Part shown: positions 19,070 to 28,303 of the stretch, one piece after another
Numbering within the stretch: the first letter of the stretch is position 1
Layout of the letters: every line of letters starts with the position of its first letter
Assembly (NCBI RefSeq): GCF_015461835.1
Contig: NZ_JACOPX010000008.1
Span: 266,558-330,557 of the forward strand
Length of the DNA stretch: 64,000 bases
Direction of reading: 5' to 3'
From: Pseudomonas neuropathica
GTDB taxonomy: Bacteria > Pseudomonadota > Gammaproteobacteria > Pseudomonadales > Pseudomonadaceae
Made by a program: the position numbers and the translations under genes
The notes under the pieces: model-generated
The model's database searches: none
What the model was told of the DNA's origin: nothing
Seen by the model: the letters and a program-made list of their open reading frames with translations, nothing else

Positions 19070-19936
19070 TTAAGCGTGCATCTGGCCGAAGCGGCCGGAC
19101 TGGAAGTCGGCGAAGGCCTGGTGGATTTCCTGCTCGGTGTTCATCACGAACGGGCCGTGGCCGACGATCGGTTCGTCGATCGGCTCGCCGCTGAGCAACA
19201 ACACCACCGCGTCCTGGCTGGCTTCGAGTGTCATCTGATGGCCGTCACGTTCGAACAGCGCCAACTGCCCTTCACGCACCGATTCCACACCGTTGACCTG
19301 CACCGAGCCTTTCAGCACCACCAGCGCGGTATTGCGGCCTTCGTGCAGATCCAGCGTCAGCAACTTGCCGGCGTTCAGGCGCAGATCCCACACATCAATC
19401 GGTGTGAAAGTCCGCGACGGGCCGGTGTGGCCATCGAATTCACCGGCGATCAGGCGCAGGCTGCCCGCGTTGTCCTTGAGCGCGATGCTCGGGATGTCGC
19501 TGTCGAGAATGGTCTGGTAACCCGGCGCGGCCATTTTGTCCTTGGCCGGCAGGTTGACCCACAACTGAACCATTTCCAGTTTGCCACCTGTCCTGGCGAA
19601 GTTTTCCGAGTGGAATTCCTCGTGGAGGATCCCGGAAGCGGCGGTCATCCATTGCACATCGCCCGGGCCGATCACGCCGCCACTACCGGTCGAGTCGCGG
19701 TGCTGCACTTCGCCCTCATAAACGATAGTCACGGTTTCGAAACCACGGTGCGGATGCTGACCAACGCCACGGCGTTCGGTGGTCGGGGTGAAATCGGCCG
19801 GGCCGGCGTGATCGAGCAGCAGGAACGGGCTGATGTGTTTGCCCAGATTGTCGTAGGAAAACAGCGTGCGAACCGGGAAGCCATCGCCGACCCAATGGCC
19901 GCGCGGGCTGGTGTAGATACCGATGATGTTTTTCAT
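19070..19936 (-). CDS. Pirin-family protein (quercetin 2,3-dioxygenase-like)
   Basis: 288 residues. Pirins are two-cupin iron proteins; some bacterial ones oxidise quercetin. The N-terminal cupin has the metal motif HPHRGFETVTIVYEGEVQHRDS (His-x-His...His) followed by the Glu in SGILHEEFHSE. The second cupin lacks metal ligands, as is usual. Start at 19936 (MKNIIGIYTSPRG) follows a GAGAC ribosome site. It is divergent from a LysR gene 104 bases away, which is likely its regulator. Confidence 0.92.
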   Translation of the reverse strand: MKNIIGIYTSPRGHWVGDGFPVRTLFSYDNLGKHISPFLLLDHAGPADFTPTTERRGVGQHPHRGFETVTIVYEGEVQHRDSTGSGGVIGPGDVQWMTAASGILHEEFHSENFARTGGKLEMVQLWVNLPAKDKMAAPGYQTILDSDIPSIALKDNAGSLRLIAGEFDGHTGPSRTFTPIDVWDLRLNAGKLLTLDLHEGRNTALVVLKGSVQVNGVESVREGQLALFERDGHQMTLEASQDAVVLLLSGEPIDEPIVGHGPFVMNTEQEIHQAFADFQSGRFGQMHA

Positions 19937-19969
19937 GGTTGTCTCCAATGGGGTGAGTGATGCGATGGA

Positions 19970-19979
19970 TTAAGCTTAA
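19970..19979. promoter_or_regulatory. Candidate LysR operator in the pirin/LysR gap
   Basis: TTAAGCTTAA, a perfect 10-base palindrome, lies 33 bases before the pirin start and 61 before the LysR start. Its AT-rich palindromic form fits a LysR-type site, but this is inference. Confidence 0.4.
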
Positions 19980-20040
19980 ATCCGTACCCATTAATGCACT
20001 AGACTGCAAAAATCAGCCTTAGCGTTCTATATGGAGAACG

Positions 20041-20949
20041 ATGGTGGAAGACCTCAACACCCTCTACTACTTCACCCAAGTGGTCGAACATCATGGTTTT
20101 GCCGCCGCCGGGCGCGCACTGGACATGCCCAAATCGAAACTCAGCCGACGGATTTCCGAACTGGAAGAACGCCTCGGGGTGCGCCTGCTGCACCGCACCA
20201 GCCGCCATTGCTCGTTGACCGAAATCGGTCAGGCGTACTACCAGCGCTGCCTGGCCATGCGGGTTGAGGCGGAAAGCGCGGCCGAGCTGATCGAACGCAA
20301 CCGCTCCGAACCGCAGGGGCTGGTGCGCCTGAGTTGCCCGACAGCGCTGCTCAACTCGTGGGTCGGGCCGATGCTCACCCGTTACATGCTCAAATATCCG
20401 CTGGTGGAGTTGTTCATCGAGAGCACCAATCGCCGCGTCGATCTGCTGCACGAAGGCTTCGACATCGCCCTGCGCGTGCGCTTTCCGCCGTTGGAGAACA
20501 CCGACATGGTCATGAAGGTGCTGGGCAACAGCACGCAGTCAGTGGTCGGCAGCCCGCAGTTTGTCGAACGCCTGTCTTCACCGCCCTCACCTGCCGACCT
20601 CAACGGCTTGCCGAGCCTGCACTGGGGCGCGGCGCAGCGCGAATATCAATGGGAGCTGCTCGGGCCGAATGACAACACGGCACTGATTCGCCATACGCCA
20701 CGCATGGTCACTGATGATTTGATTGCCTTGCGCCAGGCGGTGATTGCCGGCGTTGGCGTGGCGCATTTGCCGAGTGTAGTGGTGCGTGAGGACATTGCGG
20801 CCGGCCGTGTAGTGGAGTTGATTCCCGGTTGGGCGCCGAAGTGCGGGTTGGTGCATGCGATTTTCCCTTCGCGGCGCGGGTTATTGCCGTCGGTGCGCAC
20901 GTTGATTGATTTTCTCGGCGAGGAATTTGCCCACAGTGACATTGCCTGA
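20041..20949 (+). CDS. LysR-family transcriptional regulator
   Basis: 302 residues. The winged helix-turn-helix is at residues 1-60 (LNTLYYFTQVVEHHGFAAAG, then PKSKLSRRISELEERLGVRL). The C-terminal co-inducer domain follows. The end of the protein resembles the CrgA/DsdC-like group that regulates adjacent oxidoreductases. A GGAG ribosome site precedes the ATG. Divergence from the pirin gene with a 104-base gap suggests that it controls pirin and perhaps the isochorismatase-like gene beyond. Confidence 0.92.
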   Translation: MVEDLNTLYYFTQVVEHHGFAAAGRALDMPKSKLSRRISELEERLGVRLLHRTSRHCSLTEIGQAYYQRCLAMRVEAESAAELIERNRSEPQGLVRLSCPTALLNSWVGPMLTRYMLKYPLVELFIESTNRRVDLLHEGFDIALRVRFPPLENTDMVMKVLGNSTQSVVGSPQFVERLSSPPSPADLNGLPSLHWGAAQREYQWELLGPNDNTALIRHTPRMVTDDLIALRQAVIAGVGVAHLPSVVVREDIAAGRVVELIPGWAPKCGLVHAIFPSRRGLLPSVRTLIDFLGEEFAHSDIA

Positions 20950-21105
20950 ATGGGTGGTGCTCGCGAAGAGGCCAGCCCGGACAACACAAATCCTGAAAAT
21001 GTTTCATGACTTCTGATCAACAGTGCTTTGTCCCACCAACGGTTTTTCTCAACCATCCGGATGCGGATACTCCTGCCCATTCCCACTGCAACCCTGGAGT
21101 TTTTC

Positions 21106-21909
21106 ATGTCTGTTCCCGCTTTCGGTCTGGGTACATTTCGCCTGCAAGGCCAGGTCGTCATTGATTCAGTGAGCACCGCTCTCGAACTCGGCTACCGGGC
21201 CATCGACACCGCGCAAATCTACGAAAACGAAGCCGACGTCGGCGAGGCCATCGCAGCCAGCGGCATACAGCGCGAAGAGCTGTTCATCACCAGCAAGATC
21301 TGGGTCGCCAACTTCGCCCGGGATCGCTTGATCGACAGCCTCAAGACAAGCCTGCAAAAACTGCAGACCGATTACCTCGACCTGACGCTGATTCACTGGC
21401 CGTCGCCGGAAAACCAGGTACCGGTCGAAGAGTTCATGGGCGCCCTGCTCGAAGCCAAGCGTCTGGGCCTGACCCGACAGATCGGTGTTTCCAACTTCAC
21501 CATCGAACTGATGCAACAGGCAATCGCGACGGTCGGTGCCGACAACATCGCCACTAATCAGATTGAACTGCACCCCTACCTGCAAAACCGCAAAGTGGTC
21601 GAGTTCGCCCAGAGCCAAGGCATCCAGATCACCTCGTACATGACCCTCGCCTACGGCGAAGTGCTGCAAGATCCGCTGATCCAGCAGATCGCCCAGCGCC
21701 TGCAAGCCACCCCGGCGCAAGTGACCCTGGCCTGGGCCATGCAGTCTGGCTACGCGGTGATTCCGTCGTCGACCAAGCGCGCCAACCTGCAAAGCAACCT
21801 TGCCGCTATGGCGCTGACACTGAGCGACGCCGATATGGCGCTGATTGCCACGCTTGATCGCGGCCATCGCCTGACCAGTCCGAAAGGCATCGCGCCGCAC
21901 TGGGACTGA
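21106..21909 (+). CDS. dkgB: Aldo/keto reductase (2,5-diketo-D-gluconate reductase B type)
   Basis: 267 residues, the same length as E. coli DkgB. It is an NADPH-dependent reductase of ketones and aldehydes. The catalytic tetrad is complete: Asp and Tyr in [12 protein letters not shown], Lys in LFITSKIW, His in LTLIHWPSP. The NADP-binding end has [13 protein letters not shown]. The start at 21106 ([16 protein letters not shown]) is the family start and follows TGGAG; an upstream ATG at 21028 adds 26 residues without match. Confidence 0.9.
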   Translation: MSVPAFGLGTFRLQGQVVIDSVSTALELGYRAIDTAQIYENEADVGEAIAASGIQREELFITSKIWVANFARDRLIDSLKTSLQKLQTDYLDLTLIHWPSPENQVPVEEFMGALLEAKRLGLTRQIGVSNFTIELMQQAIATVGADNIATNQIELHPYLQNRKVVEFAQSQGIQITSYMTLAYGEVLQDPLIQQIAQRLQATPAQVTLAWAMQSGYAVIPSSTKRANLQSNLAAMALTLSDADMALIATLDRGHRLTSPKGIAPHWD

Positions 21910-21920
21910 GCCGGCGCCCG

Positions 21921-24900
21921 TCAGATTTGCAAGCGTTGCGCGAGTCCGGCCATGGCCTCGCGCAACGTCTCGCTTGCCACGTCCAGCGGCGCCGCGTGCG
22001 TCTCGCGACACGCCTGCTCGAGCGCTACACATGCCGCCACCACCCGTGCCGCGCCGACCATCTGCGCCCCACCCTTGATGTGATGCGCCAGCTCGCGCAG
22101 CCCTGCGCGATTCTGCTCCTGCTGCAAAACCTGCAGACGTTGCAGATCGAGGCGCACGCTGTTCAACACTTCCTTGCGCAACTGTTCGATCAAGGCACGA
22201 TCATCCCCAGCCATTTGCTCCAGCGTGCTCAGGTCGATTTCCGTCAGCGCGGGCACCTCGCCGGGGTCCAACGTCTTCTCGAAATGACTGGCAGCCGTCA
22301 ACGCCTGCGCCAGGTCGTGCAAGCGGATCGGTTTGAACAGGCATTCGTCCATGCCGGCATTCAGGCAGCGCGTCCTTTCCTCAGCTTGCGCATTGGCGGT
22401 AAAGCCGAGGATCAGACAAGGCTTGCGGCCGGCATGCGACTCGGCATCGCGGATGGCCCGCGCCAGTTGGTAACCGTTGCGCCGCGGCATGTTGCAATCG
22501 GTGATCACCACATCGAACGCCTGCGCCCGCCACTGCTTCAGGCCTTCATCACCGTTCTCGGTGTCGACGGTGCGATGGCCGAGTTCACTCAACTGCCAGC
22601 ACAACAGCAATCGGTTCACCGGATGATCGTCCACCACCAGAACACTCAGTGAAGCCGTTACCGCAAGCGCTGCTTGCGGAGCACTTGGCGCGCGAGCCAG
22701 AGCAGCCAACAACGGCAGTTCAAGACTGACTTCGACGCGTGTGCCTTCACCCGGTGCACTGTCAAGCCGCAGCGTACCGCCCATCATTTCACAGAGGTTG
22801 CGACTGATGACCAGCCCCAGCCCGGAACCACTGCGTGCTGATTGCGAGTCATGGCTCGCCTGCACGAAAGGGTTGAACAGCCGTCGTCGGTCGTCGGCGT
22901 TAATCCCCACCCCGCTGTCTTCAATAAGCACTTTCACACTCAGGCGTTCCGCCGTCGCGGTGGTCACCGTCAGCCGTAGACTGACCTCGCCCTCCTCGGT
23001 GAACTTGATCGCGTTGCTCAACAGATTCGACAGCACTTGTTTGAAGCGCGTCGGATCAATCAGCACGTCAACGTTGCTGCGGGCATCAAGTTCGATGTGC
23101 CACAACAAGCGCTTCTGCCGCGCCAGCCCTTCAAACACCCGAGACACCGACACCACCAGCTCGCGCAGGTTGGCGCGTTCGGGGACGAGGGACAGATACC
23201 CGGTCTCGATCCGCGCGATGTCGAGAATGTCGCCGATCAACGCCAGCAACTGTTGCCCTGCGTTGGATGCCACCTGAATCGCCAAGCGATCGGTAACGCC
23301 CTCCTCGGCGCGCTTCAAGGCCAGTTCGAGCATGCCGATCAAGGCGTTCATTGGCGTGCGGATTTCATGGCTCATGGTCGCCAGAAACGTGGTCTTGGCG
23401 CGATTGGCATCGTCTGCCGCGTCCTTGGCTTCCTGCAATTGCTGCAACCATTGCTGGCGCCGGCGAATCTGTTGGCGCTGGAAAACGATCCAGGCCAGCG
23501 CAAGCGCCAGCAACACCGCCGCACCGGCAAAACCGAGGAGAATCTCGCGACGATGGCGTAACCAATAACTGTCTTCCACCACCACATCGTGGCTCCAGCG
23601 CTCCACCAGTTCGTCCATCTGTGGCGGGGCGATGCTCAACAGCGCCTTGTTCAGGATCGAATGCAATGCCGGCATCTGCGGTGCCGTCGCCAACGCAATG
23701 CGCGCCGGTTGATCGCCGATGGTGCCGGTAATGCGCAGACGCTCACGGTAGTGACGTGCGATCAGAAAGCGCGCCACCAGCAATGAACTCACCGTGGCAT
23801 CGACCTGCCCCTTGGCAATCAACGCCATGCCTTCAGCGGGACTTTTGACTTCGACCAGACGGATTCGCGGCACGCGGCTCAACAGGTAAGCACGTAACGG
23901 ATGGCCGCGATAAATCGCCAGCCGTTTATCGGCCAGATCATCGAGGTTGAGCGGTCCCTGCGCGGTGATTGCGCTGACCAGCACAAACGGATTATTCAGG
24001 TAGGCGCGGGTAAACTGCAGTTCGGCTTCGCGCTCGCTGCTCGGTGTCACCACCGGCAATACATCCAGCTCACCGGCCTTGAGCTGTTCGATCTGCCGAT
24101 CCAGCGACGCCCCGCGCACGATCTCGAAGTTCAACCCGCTGCGCTGGCTGATCAGACTCAGCAGTTGCGCCGACAGTCCGCTGAAACGGCCATCGGCATC
24201 AAAAAATGTCAGCGGCGCGAAATCTTCGATGGCTCCGACCCGGACAACTGGATGCTGGTCCAGCCACTCCTGCTCATTCGCACTGAGCTGCACCCGCGAC
24301 TGTTCAGCCATATCGGCGAGGCCGACGCTCCAGCGTAGCTCGATGCGCTGGCGCCGCTCCATGGGGATGGCCGTCAATGCCTTGTCGACGATGCGTTTGA
24401 GGCGCCCATCGCTGCGCAACAGCGCGAAGCCGAACGAATTAGCGTCCAGCCCGGCCGGACCGGCCAATTGCAGGTCGTTACGATAATTGGTGTTGATCAG
24501 GTAGTTGGCACTGATGAAGTCGCCCAGATAAACATCGTCCGCGCCGAAGGCCACCGCACCGAGCGCATCCATCGCCGACGGGTAACGCTGCACACTTGCC
24601 CGGGGATAAAACGCCTGCACGCTGGCCAGAGGCAGATAGTCCTCGACCATGGCCAGGCGCTTGCCGGCCAGATCGGTGGGCAATTGTTCATCGAGTCGAG
24701 TCACCAGCATCGGCTGATCTTCGGCGTAGGCACGAGACAGGATGAGGGCCGGGTCGGCGGCTTCAAAACTGTTGGAGGTCCCCAGCAGATCGAGATCGCC
24801 GTTTCTGAGTGCCGCCATCACGGCATCGCGGTTGGCGAAACGGCGGACTTCGATGCGCACGCCGAGCAACTGCCCCAGCAGGTCGGCGTAATCGGCAGTC

Positions 24901-25139
24901 AGCCCTTCGAGTTCCTGTTGATTACGGGTGATCTCGAACGGCGGGTAATCCGGCCCGGAAATGCCCATGCGCAACACCGGGTGCTGACGCAGCCATTGCC
25001 GGTCCTGTTCATCCAGGCGCAGCTGGACATTTTCCAGTCCGGTACGGGTCAGCACTTGCAGCACCTGCGGCGTGTCGCTTGCCCAACAGGTGGTCATCAG
25101 CGCCAGCCACAGCCAGACAATCCGGCGCCCCTGCCTCAT
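21921..25139 (-). CDS. rocS: BvgS/RocS-type hybrid sensor histidine kinase
   Basis: 1072 residues, an unorthodox sensor kinase. Order: signal peptide (to about 21), two periplasmic solute-binding (SBP_bac_3) domains (about 45-275 and 290-515), one membrane helix near 533-553 ([20 protein letters not shown]), HisKA with phospho-His in [18 protein letters not shown] near 590, HATPase_c (N box [10 protein letters not shown] box SGSGLGL), receiver with Asp in [16 protein letters not shown] near 880, and an Hpt domain with His in [11 protein letters not shown] near 1020. This is the BvgS/EvgS/RocS layout, but without the PAS domain found in the second copy at 32054. It follows the response-regulator gene by 10 bases. 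Partner and pathway (cup fimbriae, c-di-GMP) are inferred from the Roc system of P. aeruginosa. Confidence 0.93.
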   Translation of the reverse strand: MRQGRRIVWLWLALMTTCWASDTPQVLQVLTRTGLENVQLRLDEQDRQWLRQHPVLRMGISGPDYPPFEITRNQQELEGLTADYADLLGQLLGVRIEVRRFANRDAVMAALRNGDLDLLGTSNSFEAADPALILSRAYAEDQPMLVTRLDEQLPTDLAGKRLAMVEDYLPLASVQAFYPRASVQRYPSAMDALGAVAFGADDVYLGDFISANYLINTNYRNDLQLAGPAGLDANSFGFALLRSDGRLKRIVDKALTAIPMERRQRIELRWSVGLADMAEQSRVQLSANEQEWLDQHPVVRVGAIEDFAPLTFFDADGRFSGLSAQLLSLISQRSGLNFEIVRGASLDRQIEQLKAGELDVLPVVTPSSEREAELQFTRAYLNNPFVLVSAITAQGPLNLDDLADKRLAIYRGHPLRAYLLSRVPRIRLVEVKSPAEGMALIAKGQVDATVSSLLVARFLIARHYRERLRITGTIGDQPARIALATAPQMPALHSILNKALLSIAPPQMDELVERWSHDVVVEDSYWLRHRREILLGFAGAAVLLALALAWIVFQRQQIRRRQQWLQQLQEAKDAADDANRAKTTFLATMSHEIRTPMNALIGMLELALKRAEEGVTDRLAIQVASNAGQQLLALIGDILDIARIETGYLSLVPERANLRELVVSVSRVFEGLARQKRLLWHIELDARSNVDVLIDPTRFKQVLSNLLSNAIKFTEEGEVSLRLTVTTATAERLSVKVLIEDSGVGINADDRRRLFNPFVQASHDSQSARSGSGLGLVISRNLCEMMGGTLRLDSAPGEGTRVEVSLELPLLAALARAPSAPQAALAVTASLSVLVVDDHPVNRLLLCWQLSELGHRTVDTENGDEGLKQWRAQAFDVVITDCNMPRRNGYQLARAIRDAESHAGRKPCLILGFTANAQAEERTRCLNAGMDECLFKPIRLHDLAQALTAASHFEKTLDPGEVPALTEIDLSTLEQMAGDDRALIEQLRKEVLNSVRLDLQRLQVLQQEQNRAGLRELAHHIKGGAQMVGAARVVAACVALEQACRETHAAPLDVASETLREAMAGLAQRLQI

Positions 25140-25149
25140 GTCTGTCCGC

Positions 25150-25776
25150 TCAGATCACATGATTGCGCTTGGCGAAATCGCGCAAGTGTACCGCTGAGTT
25201 CACCCCGAGTTTTTTCATCAGACGGGTCTTATAGGTGCTGACGGTTTTGTGACTCAGGTGCATGTCCTCAGCGATCGCCTTGTTGGACTTGCCCCGCCCC
25301 AGTCGCGCGAAAATGCTCAACTCTCGGTCGGAGAGCTGCTCGATCATCTGTTTTTCCGTGATCTGTACGGCATTCAGCGTACTGAAATGGTCCGGGAGCG
25401 CAGAGAAAAAGGTATGCCCCGACACCACCGCCCGGATGGCATTGCGCAACTGCTCCAGCTGATTGGTTTTGGTCACGTAGGCCATGGCCCCGGCGCGCAC
25501 ACAGCGTTCCTGATAGAACATCGGCTCGTGTGTACTGAACACCAGCACTCGGCAATGAAGATCATTGGCCTTGATCCGGGCCAGCACCTCCAGCCCGTCG
25601 AGCACTGGCAGATTCAGGTCGAGGATCACCAATTGAGGCTTGTGTTCACGAATAAGCGAGATCACCTCGTTGCCTTGGGACGCCTCGTATATCTGCTTGA
25701 ATCCTTCGGCTTGCAACACGATCCGGATGGCAGCACGCACCACCGGATGATCGTCGACGATCAGCGCTAACTTCAT
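25150..25776 (-). CDS. rocA: NarL/LuxR-family response regulator (RocA/BvgA type), copy 1
   Basis: 208 residues. Receiver at 1-120 with the acidic pair in ALIVDDHP, phospho-acceptor Asp53 in LVILDLNLP, Ser/Thr in VLVFSTHE and Lys in AYVTKTN, so it looks fully functional. The GerE-type helix-turn-helix is near the C-terminus ([20 protein letters not shown], then [17 protein letters not shown]). ATG 25776 follows a GGGAG ribosome site; an in-frame GTG at 25782 is less likely. It is the first gene of the operon with the hybrid kinase. Unlike the other promoters of this island, its upstream region lacks the 15-bp box but has a TGTCAG/CTGACA repeat. Confidence 0.93.
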   Translation of the reverse strand: MKLALIVDDHPVVRAAIRIVLQAEGFKQIYEASQGNEVISLIREHKPQLVILDLNLPVLDGLEVLARIKANDLHCRVLVFSTHEPMFYQERCVRAGAMAYVTKTNQLEQLRNAIRAVVSGHTFFSALPDHFSTLNAVQITEKQMIEQLSDRELSIFARLGRGKSNKAIAEDMHLSHKTVSTYKTRLMKKLGVNSAVHLRDFAKRNHVI

Positions 25777-25879
25777 GGCCACTCCCGGTGCAAAGACTGA
25801 CGGTCAGGCCACCGATGGGGGCTGATCCAGACTCAGTGGCTGCACAGGGACTGTTGCATGGAACGGGGAGCAAAGCACC

Positions 25880-25893
25880 TGTCAGGTCTGACA
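25880..25893. promoter_or_regulatory. Inverted repeat upstream of response regulator copy 1
   Basis: TGTCAG and CTGACA arms around GT, 104 bases before the ATG at 25776. It may be the control site of this regulator operon, which lacks the TCCTACA element seen at the island's other promoters. Confidence 0.4.
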
Positions 25894-25911
25894 GTTGCGG
25901 CCGGGGACTTT

Positions 25912-26355
25912 TTATGCATGCGCAACGTACTGCATCACCGGGTGTGGCTTGTGAGCGACCGGTTTACCTGGCTTTGCGGGCACATCGACCAGCGCCATCA
26001 ACTGACTGATCGACTGCTTTGAAGGCAACATCAAATGACTGATCTGCACATTCTCCTGAGCGAACCCCGAGGTCTGTTGCAACGGCGCCGTGCCTTCGTT
26101 GTAGATCAACGCCTGACGAATCTGCGGGTTATCAAGGAAAAACCCCAGCAGATCCAGCGAACGCGCCGCCAGCTCGGCGTTGATGACCACCACATCGAAC
26201 GGCTCACAACCGTAGTCCACCAGCGTCAACAGTTCAGTGAGGCTTTGCACCGGGGCCACGCGGTAGTAATCGAGGCTGTTGAACAGACGCTCGATTTTCA
26301 TCCGATGGAAATGCTGCGAGTCTGCAATCAGGATGCGCAGGGCTTTATTGATCAT
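25912..26355 (-). CDS. Stand-alone pseudo-receiver protein 1
   Basis: 147 residues, a single CheY-like receiver fold with no output domain. It begins MINKALRILIADSQHFHRMK, where the acidic pair is Asp-Ser rather than Asp-Asp. At the end of strand 3 the phospho-acceptor Asp is replaced by Asn (FDVVVINAELAARSLDLLGF). The later Ser/Thr and Lys positions are only partly kept (ALIYNEG, LMLPSKQS). It resembles the protein at 27727-28137 and flanks the REC-EAL gene with it. Such a protein could bind or sequester partners without being phosphorylated. It has its own promoter box at 26420-26434. Function is unknown. Confidence 0.82.
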   Translation of the reverse strand: MINKALRILIADSQHFHRMKIERLFNSLDYYRVAPVQSLTELLTLVDYGCEPFDVVVINAELAARSLDLLGFFLDNPQIRQALIYNEGTAPLQQTSGFAQENVQISHLMLPSKQSISQLMALVDVPAKPGKPVAHKPHPVMQYVAHA

Positions 26356-26392
26356 GTTCAATCTCCCGGTGTCACGGTTTCTGGGTGCGGCA

Positions 26393-26434
26393 AGACTACG
26401 CAAGCCACACGACAGGTTCTGTAGGACTTTTCCT
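26393..26434 (-). promoter_or_regulatory. Shared island promoter box a (pseudo-receiver 1)
   Basis: Coding strand: AGGAAAAGTCCTACA (26434-26420), then exactly 21 bases, then the -10-like TAGTCT (26398-26393). This predicts a transcript start about 30 bases before the ATG at 26355. Confidence 0.7.
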
Positions 26435-26444
26435 AAAAGAAGGT

Positions 26445-27755
26445 TCACTTATCCGAGTCACGCCGATCACCGTGCTGCTGCAACCAAAGCAACAAATCAG
26501 CCCCCGACATCGGCCGCGCATACCAATAGCCCTGCCCTTGGGAACAGCCCAATGCCAACAGTTCACGGCGCTGTGCATCGGTCTCGATCCCTTCGATCAC
26601 CACGCTCATGCCGAGGGTTTCTCCCAACGCCAGCGTGCTGCTGATCGCCGCCCGGCATCGCGGTTCGTGCTCAAGATTGCGGATGAATTCGGCGTCGAGC
26701 TTGATCTCGTTGAACGGCAACTGACACAAGCGCTGCAAAGATGAGAAGCCGGCGCCGAAGTCATCGATCGATAGACGACAGCCCATCATTCGCAGGCGGA
26801 CGAGGCTTTCCAGGCTAGTGGCCGGGGCCTCGAGCAGGCCGCTTTCGGTCAATTCGAATGTAAGGCCCGAGCCACAAGCGCCCTGCTCCGCAAGCAGGCT
26901 TTTCAGCGTGGCGGTGAGCTGAGCATTGGCCAATTGAACAGCCTGCAGATTGAACGCAACATTCAGGGTAACCCCCTGCGCGTGGGCACTTCGTTGTACA
27001 CCCAGTGCCTGCTCGATCTGCGTGAACAGCAATTCGTCGAGCAACCCGCAACGCTCCAGCACAGGCATGAACAGCGCGGGTGAAAGGATGCCGTGAATCG
27101 GGTGAAGCCAGCGGCATAGCACCTCTACGCCACAGACCTCACCGGTCTGCAGGTTGAATTTGGGCTGATACCAGGCCTGCAATTGCTGCTGCGCCAACGC
27201 CTGGCGAACCGCCGCCTCACTGGCCAGCGTCACGGCAGCGGTCGTTGGCTGTGCCAGAGCGGGTCTGTCGAGGTATTTGTCCAGCAGATTCGCCAGTACC
27301 TGAACATGCAGCGGCTTGCCCACATCGCCCAGCAGATCGAGGCCAAGCAACGCCACCATCTGATGCACCGCACGACGCAGGTCTGCCGACAGCGAACTAC
27401 TGATGATCACCGACTTGACCTGCCCCGAGGCCCCCACCCGCTGCAGAAACTCCAGCCCGTCCATCCCCTCCATCTGCAAATCGCACAGGGCGACATCGAC
27501 GGTGCCGACTTCCTGCAAGAGCGCCAGCGCCTGAGCTCCGTCACTGGCCTCGAAGATTTCGCGACAACCCAGCGTACGCAGCATGTTGACCGCCACCGAG
27601 CGCTGGAACGCATGGTCTTCCAACACCAACACACGCAGCGGCAGAGCAGGCACGGCGATTGAGTCGTCGATGCCGGGAGCACGCTGTGTCGTGGCCAATC
27701 GCGTATTCGACTCGCCAGCAGAGGTCTCAACGGTTGTGGGATTGTTCCTGAACAT
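26445..27755 (-). CDS. rocR: Receiver-EAL response regulator, c-di-GMP phosphodiesterase (RocR type), copy 1
   Basis: 436 residues. A 40-residue N-terminal tail precedes a receiver with an intact site: LRVLVLEDHAF, VALCDLQMEGMDG (Asp), KSVIISSSL and LLGDVGKPL (Lys). The EAL domain covers about 180-425 with GVEVLCRW in place of EAL, the Asn of VAFNLQAVQ, Glu pair in FELTESGLL, DDFGAGFSS loop, Lys in EIKLDAEF, Glu in VIEGIETD and Gln in SQGQGYWYARP. All catalytic residues of active c-di-GMP phosphodiesterases are therefore present. Its start overlaps the end of pseudo-receiver 2 by 29 bases. By analogy with P. aeruginosa RocR it may lower c-di-GMP and counter RocA output. Confidence 0.9.
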   Translation of the reverse strand: MFRNNPTTVETSAGESNTRLATTQRAPGIDDSIAVPALPLRVLVLEDHAFQRSVAVNMLRTLGCREIFEASDGAQALALLQEVGTVDVALCDLQMEGMDGLEFLQRVGASGQVKSVIISSSLSADLRRAVHQMVALLGLDLLGDVGKPLHVQVLANLLDKYLDRPALAQPTTAAVTLASEAAVRQALAQQQLQAWYQPKFNLQTGEVCGVEVLCRWLHPIHGILSPALFMPVLERCGLLDELLFTQIEQALGVQRSAHAQGVTLNVAFNLQAVQLANAQLTATLKSLLAEQGACGSGLTFELTESGLLEAPATSLESLVRLRMMGCRLSIDDFGAGFSSLQRLCQLPFNEIKLDAEFIRNLEHEPRCRAAISSTLALGETLGMSVVIEGIETDAQRRELLALGCSQGQGYWYARPMSGADLLLWLQQHGDRRDSDK

Positions 27756-28137
27756 CGAGGTGCTCCAGCAAAGGGCCAAGGGTTTGCCGGTCCGGGGTAC
27801 GGATCAGCATCAACTGTCGTCGGTGGTTGGCAAAAATTGTCTGAGCCTGCGGCTGGCCGCGAACGGTGTCATGAATCACGCCGTGGCGAATCTGTGCATT
27901 GCTTGCAAAGAACCGCACCCAATCCACGCCAGCGGCGGCGATCAACCCAGCGTTGATGATCATCAGGTCAAAGTGCTGGAAGGGCTCGCTGGAGTAATGG
28001 GTCACGCCCAACAGCTCACGAAAGGAGTGCACCCGCGTCAGTTCGCGACAGCCCAGTTCTTTAAAGGTCTTGCTGATTCGGGCGTGCAACGCAGGCTGCT
28101 CGTCGGCAATCAGAATTCGCCAGCTTTTGTAGGACAT
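27727..28137 (-). CDS. Stand-alone pseudo-receiver protein 2
   Basis: 136 residues, receiver fold only. Start MSYKSWRILIADEQPALHAR keeps an Asp-Glu acidic pair, but the acceptor Asp is Asn in FDLMIINAGLIAAAGVDWVR. The conserved Lys near the end of strand 5 is lost (LMLIRTPDRQ). It is translationally coupled to the REC-EAL gene (29-base overlap), which suggests the two products act together. It is similar in length and layout to pseudo-receiver 1, with both keeping I/V-I-N-A at the acceptor site. Promoter box b lies 78 bases upstream of the start. Confidence 0.82.
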   Translation of the reverse strand: MSYKSWRILIADEQPALHARISKTFKELGCRELTRVHSFRELLGVTHYSSEPFQHFDLMIINAGLIAAAGVDWVRFFASNAQIRHGVIHDTVRGQPQAQTIFANHRRQLMLIRTPDRQTLGPLLEHLDVQEQSHNR

Positions 28138-28187
28138 TGGTTTCGACAGAGGTAGAAAAGGTCGCCGCTCGCGGCGTAAGAGGCGAC

Positions 28188-28229
28188 ACACTAGGCAAAA
28201 CAGTCGTCAAAGCATGTAGGACGAGTCTG
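28188..28229 (-). promoter_or_regulatory. Shared island promoter box b (pseudo-receiver 2/REC-EAL operon)
   Basis: Coding strand: CAGACTCGTCCTACA (28229-28215), 21 bases, TAGTGT (28193-28188). The downstream half TCCTACA is exact while the upstream half is degenerate. Confidence 0.65.
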
Positions 28230-28270
28230 AAAAAATACCAAGAAATCTCCGACGCCCTTTGAAGAACAAC

Positions 28271-28295
28271 GCCACGTCGGAAGATCCGACGTGGC
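28271..28295 (-). terminator. Terminator hairpin after the autotransporter gene
   Basis: GCCACGTCGGA and TCCGACGTGGC around AGA, 9 bases past the autotransporter stop. The T run on the leftward strand is weak (TTGTTCTTC), so termination may be partial. Confidence 0.65.
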
Positions 28296-28303
28296 AACCC
28301 GCC

